Assembly (NCBI GenBank): GCA_027483535.1
Contig: JAIXUN010000002.1
Coordinates: 1,550,001 to 1,614,000, forward strand
Direction: 5' to 3'
DNA from: a bacterium
GTDB taxonomy: Bacteria; Armatimonadota; Fimbriimonadia; Fimbriimonadales; Fimbriimonadaceae
Length of the DNA stretch: 64,000 bases
In this document: positions 1 to 7,735 of the stretch, piece after piece
Layout of the letters: each line of letters opens with the position of its first letter
Numbering within the stretch: position 1 is the stretch's first letter
Made by a program: the position numbers and the translations under genes
The notes under the pieces: model-generated
The model's database searches: none
What the model was told of the DNA's origin: nothing
The model's input: only the letters and a program-made list of their open reading frames with translations

Positions 1-61
1 CTGTCGACGTTACGTTCTAACTGTCGTCCTACCGACAAAAACACGAGAGACCGAGTAGAAT

Positions 62-448
62 ATGCCTGTGAAGGGAAGCACCGCAATCCTTGGCACGGCT
101 ATGCTCGGTCTGCTTTTGTCAGGCTGTCGATGGAAGGGCTATGAGAGCTTTTCATCTGCAACGACGCCTCACCCCCCAGTTGGAACTTGGAAGGGTGACC
201 CCTATGCAAGCGGCGGATCTGCCGATGCAACGGGTGGTGTAAACGCGAAAACCACCTACGGTAAGGGCGCACGCTCTGGTCCGGGTGTTGTAGCCAATCC
301 AAACTACGACCAGCCCGCAAAGGGAACCGGTCTTCAGCCAGGCGAAAACAACGGAAAAGCCAAAGAGGGCCACGCGAACAGTAACGCACCTGCCCTCCAA
401 GATCAACCGGGCGAATATAGCCCGAACGCGGCTCGCGTTAAGCAGTAA
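62..448 (+). CDS. small predicted lipoprotein
   Basis: A 128-residue protein that I do not recognise. It begins with a basic N-terminus and a hydrophobic stretch ending in a lipobox (LLSGC, Cys at about residue 22), so it is probably exported, lipidated and membrane-anchored. The rest is a low-complexity, hydrophilic chain rich in Gly, Asn, Ala and Pro with no visible domain. It stands alone: a rho-independent terminator follows directly and the next gene has its own ribosome binding site. The CDS starts 61 bases into the window, so its upstream context is unknown. Export is supported by the lipobox; function is not known. Confidence 0.75.
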   Translation: MPVKGSTAILGTAMLGLLLSGCRWKGYESFSSATTPHPPVGTWKGDPYASGGSADATGGVNAKTTYGKGARSGPGVVANPNYDQPAKGTGLQPGENNGKAKEGHANSNAPALQDQPGEYSPNAARVKQ

Positions 449-470
449 GGTTAGCGAATTGGGTCAACGA

Positions 471-506
471 CGCCCCTGAGTGGAAGCTCTGGGGCGTTTT
501 TGTTTG
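471..506 (+). terminator. rho-independent terminator after the lipoprotein gene
   Basis: The arms CGCCCC and GGGGCG, extended by TGAG/CTCT with one mismatch, enclose a short loop and run straight into TTTTTGTTTG. It lies 23 bases after the lipoprotein stop codon. Confidence 0.85.
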
Positions 507-550
507 TGAACATATGACTCAAGCAATGGAAAGAAGGACAAGGGAAAGGC

Positions 551-1606
551 ATGGAAGAGAAGTCATCGATTAGGTTGGGGGTTTTGGGATGTGGTTCGGT
601 TACCGACTTCGGACACGTTCCCGCTATCGAGCGTGTAAGGGCAACTTGGAATCTTGCTCCGGTAGCCTTTTTTGATCCCTTCGTGGAGAAAGCGCAGAAG
701 TACGCCTCGCGATTCGAGGGTGCAATCGCCACCGCCTCCTACGACGAGTTCTTTGCACAGCAATTGGATGCGGTGGTCATCTGTTCTCCGATGCCGAAAC
801 ACCACGAGAACGTTCTGCTGTGCGCCAAGCATGGAGTGCACGTTCTCTGCGAGAAGCCTATTGCTGAGAACGAGACGCAGGCGGAGGAAATGATCAAGGC
901 GATGGAAGCAACCGGAAAGGGCTTCTTTGTTGCTTTTGTCTATCGGTTCTCGCCCATCGCGCAGACTCTGAAACATTGGTTCCACACGGGTGTGATCGGG
1001 AATGTCCGGTCCATTCGGATGGTCTACAACTGGAATCTGCATGGGCAGTGGGTGCAGGACGCAGCCGGGAAATGGATCGAGTCGCCGATGTGGCGTGGAC
1101 GAATGCTCGAAGGCGGTCCGATGATCGACTGTGGGGTTCACATGATCGACCTCATCCGATGGATTTCGGGCGAAGAGATCGTCGACGCGACCGGTCATGG
1201 CGCTTGGGTGAGCAATTTTGAAGCTCCCGACCATGTTTACGCGCATCTGGAAAGCGAAACCGGCATACACGGGATGGTCGAGATGAGCTTCACGTACGGG
1301 CACACGGCAAAGTTTCCCGCACCACAGTTCACCTACGAGCTGATTGGTACTGGTGGAGTGGCGAAATACGATCGCAACGGCTACTTGCTGGAAGCCAGAA
1401 ACGGGGAAGGGATTTTGAAGGGTCCCAGCGAGGGCGAAAAGAACTTTGATGGGATGTGGAACGCGTTCTGCCACTACATCCGAACGGGCGTGGTAGGCGA
1501 TCTTGCATCGCCGAGAGATGCTTTAGAAGCAACCCGAATCGCTCTCGAAACAACTCCGAGACGGATTCAGGTCGCTTCGACTCCAAAAAAGAAAGCGGCT
1601 CTCTAA
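551..1606 (+). CDS. Gfo/Idh/MocA family NAD(P)-dependent oxidoreductase
   Basis: A 351-residue cytoplasmic oxidoreductase of the glucose-fructose oxidoreductase / inositol dehydrogenase family. The N-terminal Rossmann fold has the glycine motif GVLGCGSV (about residues 10-17). The family's EKP signature appears as CEKPIAEN near residue 102. The C-terminal half is the usual alpha/beta substrate domain with a GxxxDxGxHxID-like segment (GGPMIDCGVHMIDL). Members oxidise or reduce sugars, inositols or related polyols, and the substrate cannot be told from sequence. AAGGGAAAGGC just upstream of the ATG supports this start. Its stop codon lies inside the hairpin that terminates the convergent glnA gene. 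Confidence 0.9.
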   Translation: MEEKSSIRLGVLGCGSVTDFGHVPAIERVRATWNLAPVAFFDPFVEKAQKYASRFEGAIATASYDEFFAQQLDAVVICSPMPKHHENVLLCAKHGVHVLCEKPIAENETQAEEMIKAMEATGKGFFVAFVYRFSPIAQTLKHWFHTGVIGNVRSIRMVYNWNLHGQWVQDAAGKWIESPMWRGRMLEGGPMIDCGVHMIDLIRWISGEEIVDATGHGAWVSNFEAPDHVYAHLESETGIHGMVEMSFTYGHTAKFPAPQFTYELIGTGGVAKYDRNGYLLEARNGEGILKGPSEGEKNFDGMWNAFCHYIRTGVVGDLASPRDALEATRIALETTPRRIQVASTPKKKAAL

Positions 1607-1618
1607 GAGAGCCGCTTT
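1585..1618 (-). terminator. terminator of glnA overlapping the stop of the oxidoreductase gene
   Basis: A perfect 13-bp inverted repeat (AAAGCGGCTCTCT / AGAGAGCCGCTTT) is separated by a single base. Read on the minus strand it is followed by CTTTTTT, so it best serves glnA. The plus-strand oxidoreductase stop codon (1604-1606) is inside the stem, so the hairpin is shared by two convergent genes. Confidence 0.9.
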
Positions 1619-1644
1619 GAGTGTCTGACCCAAAGGGTCGCCGA

Positions 1645-3054
1645 TTAGTTGTCTGCGTAGAGGTAGAACTCGTACGGGTGCGGTCGAAGATCGACGGCGT
1701 CGCACTCGTGCTCGAGCTTGTACTCAATGTAGCTCTCGATCAGTTCCTTGGTGAACACGTCTCCCTTCAAGAGGAACTCGTGGTCGCTTGCAAGGGCGGC
1801 GAGGGTGGCTCGGAGCGAACCAGGGGTTTGCTCGATTTGAGCCTTCTCAAGCGGCGGCAGTTCGTACAGGTCCTTGTCGATCGGCTTCGGCGGCTCGATT
1901 CGGTTTTGGATACCGTCTAGGCCGGCCATCATCATCGCGGCGAACGCCAGGTACGGGTTTGCCATGGGGTCTGGAGCACGGAACTCGATTCGCTTCGCCT
2001 TAGGGGACTTGCTGACCATCGGGATGCGGACGCAAGCCGATCGGTTGCGTGCCGAGTACATCAGGTTGATCGGAGCTTCGTAGCCAGGAACGAGTCGGCG
2101 ATAGGAGTTGGTGGTCGGGGCGCAGAATGCAAGAAGCGCTGGGGCGTGCTTCAGGATTCCACCGATGTACCAACGAGCGCTCTCGCTCAGTCCTGCGTAG
2201 CCTGCCTCATCGTAGAAAGTCGGTTGACCGTTCTTCCAGATGGACTGGTGGCAGTGCATGCCCGATCCGTTATCGCCGTAGAGAGGCTTCGGCATAAACG
2301 TGGCGATCATTCCGTTCAAGAAAGCGGTTTGCTTGACGCAGTACTTGTACTTCATCAGCTCGTCGGCCATCTTGGTGAGGGTGTTGAACTTGATGTCGAT
2401 CTCGCACTGACCTGCGGTTGCAACCTCGTGGTGGTGCATTTCCACGTCGATGCCGCACTCCATCATCTTCAGAACCATTTGCGATCGAAGATCTTGAAGC
2501 TTGTCGACCGGAGCGCAGGGGTAGTAGCCACCCTTTGGCTTGATGGTGAAGCCGGGGTTGTCGTCCTCGGCGCTCTCCCAGTGAGCCTCCTGCGATCGGA
2601 TCTTTACGAGGGTGTGCTCGGGCTTGATCGAGAACGCGAGGTGGTCGAATACGAAGAACTCCGCTTCCGGACCGAAGAAACAAGTGTCGCCGATTCCGGT
2701 CGACTTCAGGTACTGCTCGGCCTTAACGGCGGTGTATCGAGGGTCCTTAGCGTACGGCTGGCGAGTGATCGGGTCCTCGATGTTGCAGACGATGACTGCG
2801 GTCGGAACCTCGGTAAACGGATCCATGAAAAGGGTGCTCGGATCCGGGATGAGCAACATGTCCGATTCATTGATCGACTGGAAGCCTCGAATGGAACTGC
2901 CGTCGAATGCGAGTCCCTCTTCAAATGCGTCCTCGGTGAAGTGACCTGCAGGCAACGTGAAGTGTTGCCAGGTTCCCATCAAGTCCGTAAAGCGAATGTC
3001 GACGAATAGAGCGTCGTTCTCTTCGATGTATGCAAGTGCTGACTTTGGATCCAT
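1645..3054 (-). CDS. glnA: glutamine synthetase, type I (beta-type)
   Basis: GlnA makes glutamine from glutamate, ammonia and ATP in the cytoplasm as a dodecamer. From the ATG at 3054 the protein is 469 residues, the usual length for type I. GGGAG lies about 5 bases upstream; an in-frame start further upstream would add 38 unrelated residues. Visible signatures are the N-terminal VDIRFTDLMGTWQH segment, the metal-binding FFGPEAEFF segment, the NGSGMHCHQS substrate loop and the RIPMVS region. DLYELPP places a tyrosine exactly at residue 397, the position adenylylated in the E. coli enzyme, so this is a GSI-beta type that GlnE could modify. GlnE and PII are not in the window. Confidence 0.97.
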   Translation of the reverse strand: MDPKSALAYIEENDALFVDIRFTDLMGTWQHFTLPAGHFTEDAFEEGLAFDGSSIRGFQSINESDMLLIPDPSTLFMDPFTEVPTAVIVCNIEDPITRQPYAKDPRYTAVKAEQYLKSTGIGDTCFFGPEAEFFVFDHLAFSIKPEHTLVKIRSQEAHWESAEDDNPGFTIKPKGGYYPCAPVDKLQDLRSQMVLKMMECGIDVEMHHHEVATAGQCEIDIKFNTLTKMADELMKYKYCVKQTAFLNGMIATFMPKPLYGDNGSGMHCHQSIWKNGQPTFYDEAGYAGLSESARWYIGGILKHAPALLAFCAPTTNSYRRLVPGYEAPINLMYSARNRSACVRIPMVSKSPKAKRIEFRAPDPMANPYLAFAAMMMAGLDGIQNRIEPPKPIDKDLYELPPLEKAQIEQTPGSLRATLAALASDHEFLLKGDVFTKELIESYIEYKLEHECDAVDLRPHPYEFYLYADN

Positions 3055-3226
3055 ATTGCTCCCAGAAAGGAAATTTCCTAGCCGGGGACTGGGTCCGAAT
3101 TGAGGGCGCAGAACAGGGCGCTCTCCCCGTCGGGGGTTCCCGGTGAGGAACCGCTCGCGCCGTTGCAAACGATTGACCTATTATCGCCAATGAAACAAAA
3201 GAATAAAAGCCTACGACGCAAAGAAT

Positions 3227-3271
3227 CCTCGGAATTCTTTGGACATTTCGGCTGTCCGCCCCATTCCGAGG
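3227..3271 (-). terminator. nested hairpin between acyl-CoA dehydrogenase and glnA genes
   Basis: The outer arms CCTCGGAAT / ATTCCGAGG (9 bp) enclose an inner GGACA / TGTCC stem. The structure starts about 20 bases after the minus-strand acyl-CoA dehydrogenase stop and probably ends that transcript. The following sequence (ATTCTTTGCG) has only a short T run, so this is a weaker call than the others here. Confidence 0.5.
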
Positions 3272-3292
3272 TTCTGCTGAACTGTGAGTGGA

Positions 3293-4894
3293 CTAGAAGC
3301 GCAGCGCGCCTTTCGATTGCAATACGGCATCTGCCACCGACTTGAAGTCGACCTTTCCAATCGACGGGACGGTTACAGAGTCACCGGTAAGCGTTTGCCA
3401 AGCCTCGGCAGCCTTGGATTGAAGATGAGGAAGGACGCTTCTGTAGGCCTCAATGGCGATCCCTCCAATGGCCTCTGCGCGCAATCGTGCACTCTGTTCG
3501 GCGTAAGCCAGCAAGAGAAGATCGCTTGCGGCTCCAACTTCTATCTGGCCGGGTAACTCTTGTTGAAGTGCTTTTTGAGCGAGTTCCGAGAACCAAGAGT
3601 CGGGCGTTCCCAGAGAAAGAGAACCATCTTTCAGCTTGCGCTTGAGACGGTCTGCCAAGAAGACTCGGTTGATCTCGTTGGTCCCTTCGTAGATTCGTGA
3701 AACGCGTGAGTCCCGGTAGTGGCGAGCGATAGGAAACTCTTCTGTAAAGCCGTAGCCACCGTAGATTTGAAGGGCCTCGTCGATGATCCAGGATTCAGCT
3801 TCAGTTGCAAAAACCTTTGTTGCCGAACACTCAATTGCGTATTCCTCGGCCGCCTTTCGATTGCCTGGAATCGTGCCCGCGTAGGCATCAAATGCGGAGT
3901 CGATGAGGGCACCCGTCCTGTAAGTTGCCGATTCGGCGACGAAGAACCATCCCGCCATTTGGGCGAGCTTCTTTTGGATCAGCCCAAACTCGGTAAGGGA
4001 CTTCCCAAACTGCTTCCGATCCACGGCGTACGCCGATGAGATTTCAATAGCGTTGCGAGCGGGACCGATCGACATAGAGGCCAACTTAAATCGACCGATG
4101 TTGAGTGCGTTGAACGCGACGTGATGCCCCAGACCCGCTTCGTACAACAGGTTTTCCTCGGGAATCTCGGCATTTTCGAGCACGAGTCGAGCCGTGGATG
4201 ATCCCTTAAGACCCATCTTGTGCTCTTCCCGGGAAATCGAAACGCCGGGATGGTCGCGCTCAACCAAGAATGCGCTGAACTTCTCTCCGTCGATCTTCGC
4301 CATCACGAGGAAGAGGTTTGCCCACTTCGCATTGCTGATCCACATCTTGGTGCCGTTCAGCACCCACTTGCCGTTCTTGAGATCGGCCCGTGTGGTTGCC
4401 GAGAGGGCGTCGCTGCCACTATTCGGCTCACTCAGGGCGTAGGCTCCCATCCATTCGCCTGAAGCCAACCGGGGAAGATACTGCTCTTTTTGGCTCTCGC
4501 TCCCGAAAAGGCTGAGTCCGACTTGGCTGATCCCGCTGGTAATCCCGTAAGTGACGGAGAAGGAGCCGTTCAGACTCATGAACTCCAGGATTCGGGCGGC
4601 GAGATTCTTCTGGAGACCAAGTCCACCGTAGGCATCCGGAGTATCGATGCCACACAGTCCAAGCTCGCCCGCCTCGGCAATGAGCTTCGGCATGAGCCCC
4701 TCTGCCTGCTTGTCGATCTCCTCAACCACGGGCAAGACTTTGTCGCGGCTGAATCGCTCCGCCGTCTCAATCATCAACCTATCGTCGGAAGTGAAATCTT
4801 CGGGTTTAAAGGGTGCGGCGTCTGGAGCGGAGAGGAAACTCCCGCCTTGAACAATGGAATGGCGACCGGTGGAATCGTGGGCAGTCGTGGACAT
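3293..4894 (-). CDS. acyl-CoA dehydrogenase with C-terminal extension
   Basis: This FAD-dependent flavoenzyme oxidises acyl-CoA to trans-2-enoyl-CoA in fatty acid beta-oxidation. The 533 residues are longer than the roughly 380-residue short/medium-chain enzymes and resemble the very-long-chain group, which carries an extra C-terminal helical domain (from about residue 430). Visible motifs are YALSEPNSGSDA near the flavin, WISNAKWA in the middle domain, and RIYEGTNEINR, whose Glu403 is the expected catalytic base. Electron-transfer flavoprotein genes and other beta-oxidation genes are absent here. No strong ribosome binding site precedes the ATG at 4894. Confidence 0.92.
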   Translation of the reverse strand: MSTTAHDSTGRHSIVQGGSFLSAPDAAPFKPEDFTSDDRLMIETAERFSRDKVLPVVEEIDKQAEGLMPKLIAEAGELGLCGIDTPDAYGGLGLQKNLAARILEFMSLNGSFSVTYGITSGISQVGLSLFGSESQKEQYLPRLASGEWMGAYALSEPNSGSDALSATTRADLKNGKWVLNGTKMWISNAKWANLFLVMAKIDGEKFSAFLVERDHPGVSISREEHKMGLKGSSTARLVLENAEIPEENLLYEAGLGHHVAFNALNIGRFKLASMSIGPARNAIEISSAYAVDRKQFGKSLTEFGLIQKKLAQMAGWFFVAESATYRTGALIDSAFDAYAGTIPGNRKAAEEYAIECSATKVFATEAESWIIDEALQIYGGYGFTEEFPIARHYRDSRVSRIYEGTNEINRVFLADRLKRKLKDGSLSLGTPDSWFSELAQKALQQELPGQIEVGAASDLLLLAYAEQSARLRAEAIGGIAIEAYRSVLPHLQSKAAEAWQTLTGDSVTVPSIGKVDFKSVADAVLQSKGALRF

Positions 4895-5054
4895 CGTCGT
4901 TCACAGATAGAGAAGCATGGATTGCTTCCGTAGGCTTTATTATGGGTTCTACACCCGGATGATCGCACGGATCGGCAACCTCACGGCGGTTAGATAAAAG
5001 GAATTCTGGTAGAGTCTTTACACGCGCTGATTCTTCGCGCGATGCTCCTTGATC

Positions 5055-5130
5055 GGGCCTGTAGCTCAGTGGTCAGAGCAGGCGGCTCATAACCGCTTGG
5101 TCGAGGGTTCAAACCCCTCCGGGCCCACCA
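5055..5130 (+). tRNA. tRNA with CAU anticodon (probably tRNA-Ile2 or elongator tRNA-Met)
   Basis: A complete cloverleaf can be folded by hand. The acceptor arms are GGGCCTG / CGGGCCC, the anticodon loop is CTCATAA with anticodon CAT, the T arm is GAGGGTTCAAACCCCTC, and CCA is encoded. It is not initiator tRNA, because position 1 pairs with 72 (G-C) and the three consecutive G-C pairs of the initiator anticodon stem are missing. C4-G69 and C5-G68 and the AGAGCAGGCGGCTCATAACC core resemble tRNA-Ile2, whose CAU is changed to lysidine-AU by TilS. Elongator Met remains possible. Confidence 0.95.
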
Positions 5131-5136
5131 AAATCT

Positions 5137-6048
5137 TTACTTAATTCGGCCCCAGCGGCTAGCGGGCCACCAGATAAACTCGGCCTTGCCAACCACCGAT
5201 TCCCGTGGTACCAGACCCCAGAATCGACCGTCGTTCGAGTTGTTTCGGTTGTCGCCAATCATTAGGTAGAAACCAGCCGGGATTTTCTCGGCAGGCGCTT
5301 CTTTCAATGCGTTCATTTCTGCCGGATCAGAGAGAGCGTATTCGTCAGCGATGACGTAAGGAGCAGGTCCAATAACGTCGGATCGCGGAATGCGTGCGTT
5401 CGCATCGAATTCCGTGAAGCAAAGCGGAATTACCTTGCCGTCACGCTTGACGAGCTTCCAGTTGAACTGCGGCCACGACGCCTTTTCCGAATCACTCAGC
5501 TCGAAGAACTGAACTTGGTTTTCGGTTTTGGATAGGTGTGTGTACGCCTCTTCGACGCGCTGCCCGTTGCGATAGAGCAATCCGTTTTTGAATTCAACCA
5601 AATCGCCCGGAACGCCGATACACCGCTTGATGAAGTCGATCTTCACCTGGCCGTCGTTGTCTATCTGCTGCGGGGTGACTGCCCGAGTGGGAGGTCGAAA
5701 GACCACAACGTCTCCAGCTTTGGGATCGCTCGATCGGTAGACGTACTTGTTGAGTCCGATGTAGTCGTTCACCAAGAGGGTCGACCACATGGATCCACTC
5801 GGAATGACGAACGTTTGAAAGGCGAACGGGCGGATGATCATGAAGATGAACACCGCGGCGTAAATGATGGAATCGAAGAACTCGTTGATGAATCGCGCCG
5901 TTTTGTACCCACCGTGTCGCAGGTGCGGTTTGGTTTTCACCAAATAGGGGTGAAGGACCAGGCGAACGACAGAAAGGACGACCGCCAAGACCAGAATCTG
6001 GCTAAGCGGCGTCCTCGCAAGTTGATCAATAAGTTCTCGAGTTTGCAT
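5137..6048 (-). CDS. lepB: signal peptidase I
   Basis: A membrane serine protease that removes signal peptides from exported proteins. The 303 residues contain two N-terminal hydrophobic segments (about 18-33 and 60-80) and then the S26 boxes. IPSGSM carries nucleophile Ser86, KRCIGVPGD carries general base Lys141, and GDNRNNSNDGRFWG is box E. It lies 9 bases after rplS and is the last gene of trmD-rplS-lepB. A periplasmic insertion between the Lys box and box E (about residues 165-250) is longer than in compact Gram-positive enzymes. Confidence 0.96.
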   Translation of the reverse strand: MQTRELIDQLARTPLSQILVLAVVLSVVRLVLHPYLVKTKPHLRHGGYKTARFINEFFDSIIYAAVFIFMIIRPFAFQTFVIPSGSMWSTLLVNDYIGLNKYVYRSSDPKAGDVVVFRPPTRAVTPQQIDNDGQVKIDFIKRCIGVPGDLVEFKNGLLYRNGQRVEEAYTHLSKTENQVQFFELSDSEKASWPQFNWKLVKRDGKVIPLCFTEFDANARIPRSDVIGPAPYVIADEYALSDPAEMNALKEAPAEKIPAGFYLMIGDNRNNSNDGRFWGLVPRESVVGKAEFIWWPASRWGRIK

Positions 6049-6057
6049 CGAGAGCTA

Positions 6058-6408
6058 TCAGCGCTTTTCTTTAATGCGAGCGTCCTTACCAACCTTGTGT
6101 CGCAGGTAGTAAAGCTTGGCTCGGCGGACCTTACCGCGGCGCGTGACTTCAAACTTAGCAATGTTCGGCGAGTGAAGCGGGAATGTTCGCTCAACACCGA
6201 CGCCGGACGTGATCTTTCGAAGGGTGATGGTCTCTGCAATTCCACCGTTCTTCACGGCAATGCAGGTGCCTTCAAACATCTGGATTCGCTCTTTACCGCC
6301 TTCGCGAACTTTAACGGAGACCTTGACGGAGTCGCCAGGCCAGATGGCGGGGAGGTCGGTCTTCTTGTAAGACTCGACGACGCTATTGAGAATTGCGCTC
6401 TTTGACAT
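6058..6408 (-). CDS. rplS: 50S ribosomal protein L19
   Basis: L19 sits at the interface of the ribosomal subunits. From the ATG at 6408 it is 116 residues, the normal length, with the family's [21 protein letters not shown]-type start and the FEGTCIA and ERTFPLHSP segments. AGGGAGAAAGA upstream supports this start; an upstream in-frame start would add 19 residues not found in the family. Its leader contains a short hairpin, GATCC-TTCG-GGATC (6450-6463), about 40 bases before the start. It lies between trmD (161-base gap) and lepB (9-base gap). Confidence 0.96.
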   Translation of the reverse strand: MSKSAILNSVVESYKKTDLPAIWPGDSVKVSVKVREGGKERIQMFEGTCIAVKNGGIAETITLRKITSGVGVERTFPLHSPNIAKFEVTRRGKVRRAKLYYLRHKVGKDARIKEKR

Positions 6409-6569
6409 TCTTTCTCCCTTCCGATTCAGTTGCAGGACTTGCCCGCAGAGATCCCGAAGGATCAAAACTTTTGAGCACAGAGGCGACTCGGAAGAACGTC
6501 GCTTACGCCAAGACGAAATTATGGCACACGATTGCCCTGTTCTGCACCGTCTCTAACATCGGTGACCGG

Positions 6570-7250
6570 TTACTTCGGCGGAAGGAGGTCTGGGCGGCGA
6601 TTGCGGGTGACTCTTTCGGACTCGTTCCGTCGCCACTCTTCGATACGAGCATGATTGCCCGATTTCAAAATCGGTGGAATGGACCGACCACGCCAGACTT
6701 CGGGTCTTGTGTAGTTCGGAGCGCTGAGGCCGTCACCAGAAAAAGAGTCCGACTCGAGGCTTTCCGGAGAACCAAGGACGCCAGGGAGGGTGCGAATGAC
6801 CGCATCGGCCATCACCATCGCAGGGATTTCCCCGTTGCTCAAAACGTAATCGCCAATGCTGTAAACGTGCGTGGCGAAGCTCTCCTCAAAGCGATGGTCG
6901 ATCCCTTCGTAGTGTCCGCAAACGAAGATCAACTCATCGAAAGCGGCCAGTTCGTGCGCCGAAGCTTGCGTGAAGGGAAGCCCGTTTGGTTCGGTCACGA
7001 TAATTGCCGCCGAGCTGGTGAGGTCCAGCGATTCAACAGCCAGTGCCACGGGTTCGGCCTTGATCAGCAGGCCTGGGTGTCCTCCGTACGGCGTGTCGTC
7101 TACTTTCTTGTGCGGGTCGTAGCAGAAGTCCCTTGGATTCCGAAATTCGTAGTCCACAACGCCGGAAGCCTTCGCTCGGGCCGGAATGCTCGCCTCCACG
7201 AAGCTGCGAATAACCTCTGGAAACAGACTGACGAAGGCGATTCGCTTCAT
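6570..7250 (-). CDS. trmD: tRNA (guanine37-N1)-methyltransferase
   Basis: TrmD methylates G37 next to the anticodon of tRNAs reading CUN, CCN and CGG and so prevents frameshifting. The 226 residues hold the SPOUT-fold motifs: SLFPE near the N-terminus, DDTPYGGHPG (family DDxPYGGGxGM, here with His in place of one Gly), CGHYEGIDHR, and the AdoMet-knot segment IGDYVLSNGE. The C-terminus ends with the helical region after the PEVWRG motif. It opens the minus-strand trmD-rplS-lepB block. In many bacteria rimM, rpsP and ffh precede it, but here they are 44 kb away. Confidence 0.95.
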   Translation of the reverse strand: MKRIAFVSLFPEVIRSFVEASIPARAKASGVVDYEFRNPRDFCYDPHKKVDDTPYGGHPGLLIKAEPVALAVESLDLTSSAAIIVTEPNGLPFTQASAHELAAFDELIFVCGHYEGIDHRFEESFATHVYSIGDYVLSNGEIPAMVMADAVIRTLPGVLGSPESLESDSFSGDGLSAPNYTRPEVWRGRSIPPILKSGNHARIEEWRRNESERVTRNRRPDLLPPK

Positions 7251-7355
7251 GGCGATGGTGTACCTAGTTTGAGAAGGTGATTGGCGGAAAATTGCTAGAC
7301 GGAAAGCCCTTTTTGAGATCGTTCAAAGAGGGGTTACCGCTGGTATTCTGCGATC

Positions 7356-7733
7356 ATGGCAAACGTTCCAGCGGAACTGAAATACACGAAGTCGCATGAG
7401 TGGGTCCGAGTCGAAGGAGACACGGTTACCATCGGAATCACGGAATTCGCCCAGTCCGAGCTTGGCGATGTCGTTTACGTGGATCTCCCTGCCGTTGGAC
7501 GCACCCTTGCCGTGGAAGAGGTCTTCGGCAGCGTAGAAAGCGTCAAGACGGTTTCTGATCTTTACGCGCCTGTGGCAGGCGAGGTCGTTGAGGCGAATAC
7601 GCTTCTTACCTCTCAGAGCGAACTTGTGAACTCCGACCCGTACGGTCAAGGATTCATGATCAAGGTCAAAGTCTCTGGCGAATTGCCAAGCGACTTGCTA
7701 GACGCATCTGGATACGAAGCCCTCATCGGTTAA
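7356..7733 (+). CDS. gcvH: glycine cleavage system H protein
   Basis: GcvH is the lipoyl carrier that shuttles the aminomethyl group between P, T and L proteins in glycine breakdown. The 125 residues are the usual length. GSVESVKTVSDL contains Lys64, the lipoylation site, followed by the APVAGEVVE beta-hairpin. It is the first gene of a four-gene run, with gcvPA starting 2 bases after its stop codon. No glycine riboswitch is visible in the 105 bases upstream. Confidence 0.97.
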   Translation: MANVPAELKYTKSHEWVRVEGDTVTIGITEFAQSELGDVVYVDLPAVGRTLAVEEVFGSVESVKTVSDLYAPVAGEVVEANTLLTSQSELVNSDPYGQGFMIKVKVSGELPSDLLDASGYEALIG

Positions 7734-7735
7734 GA

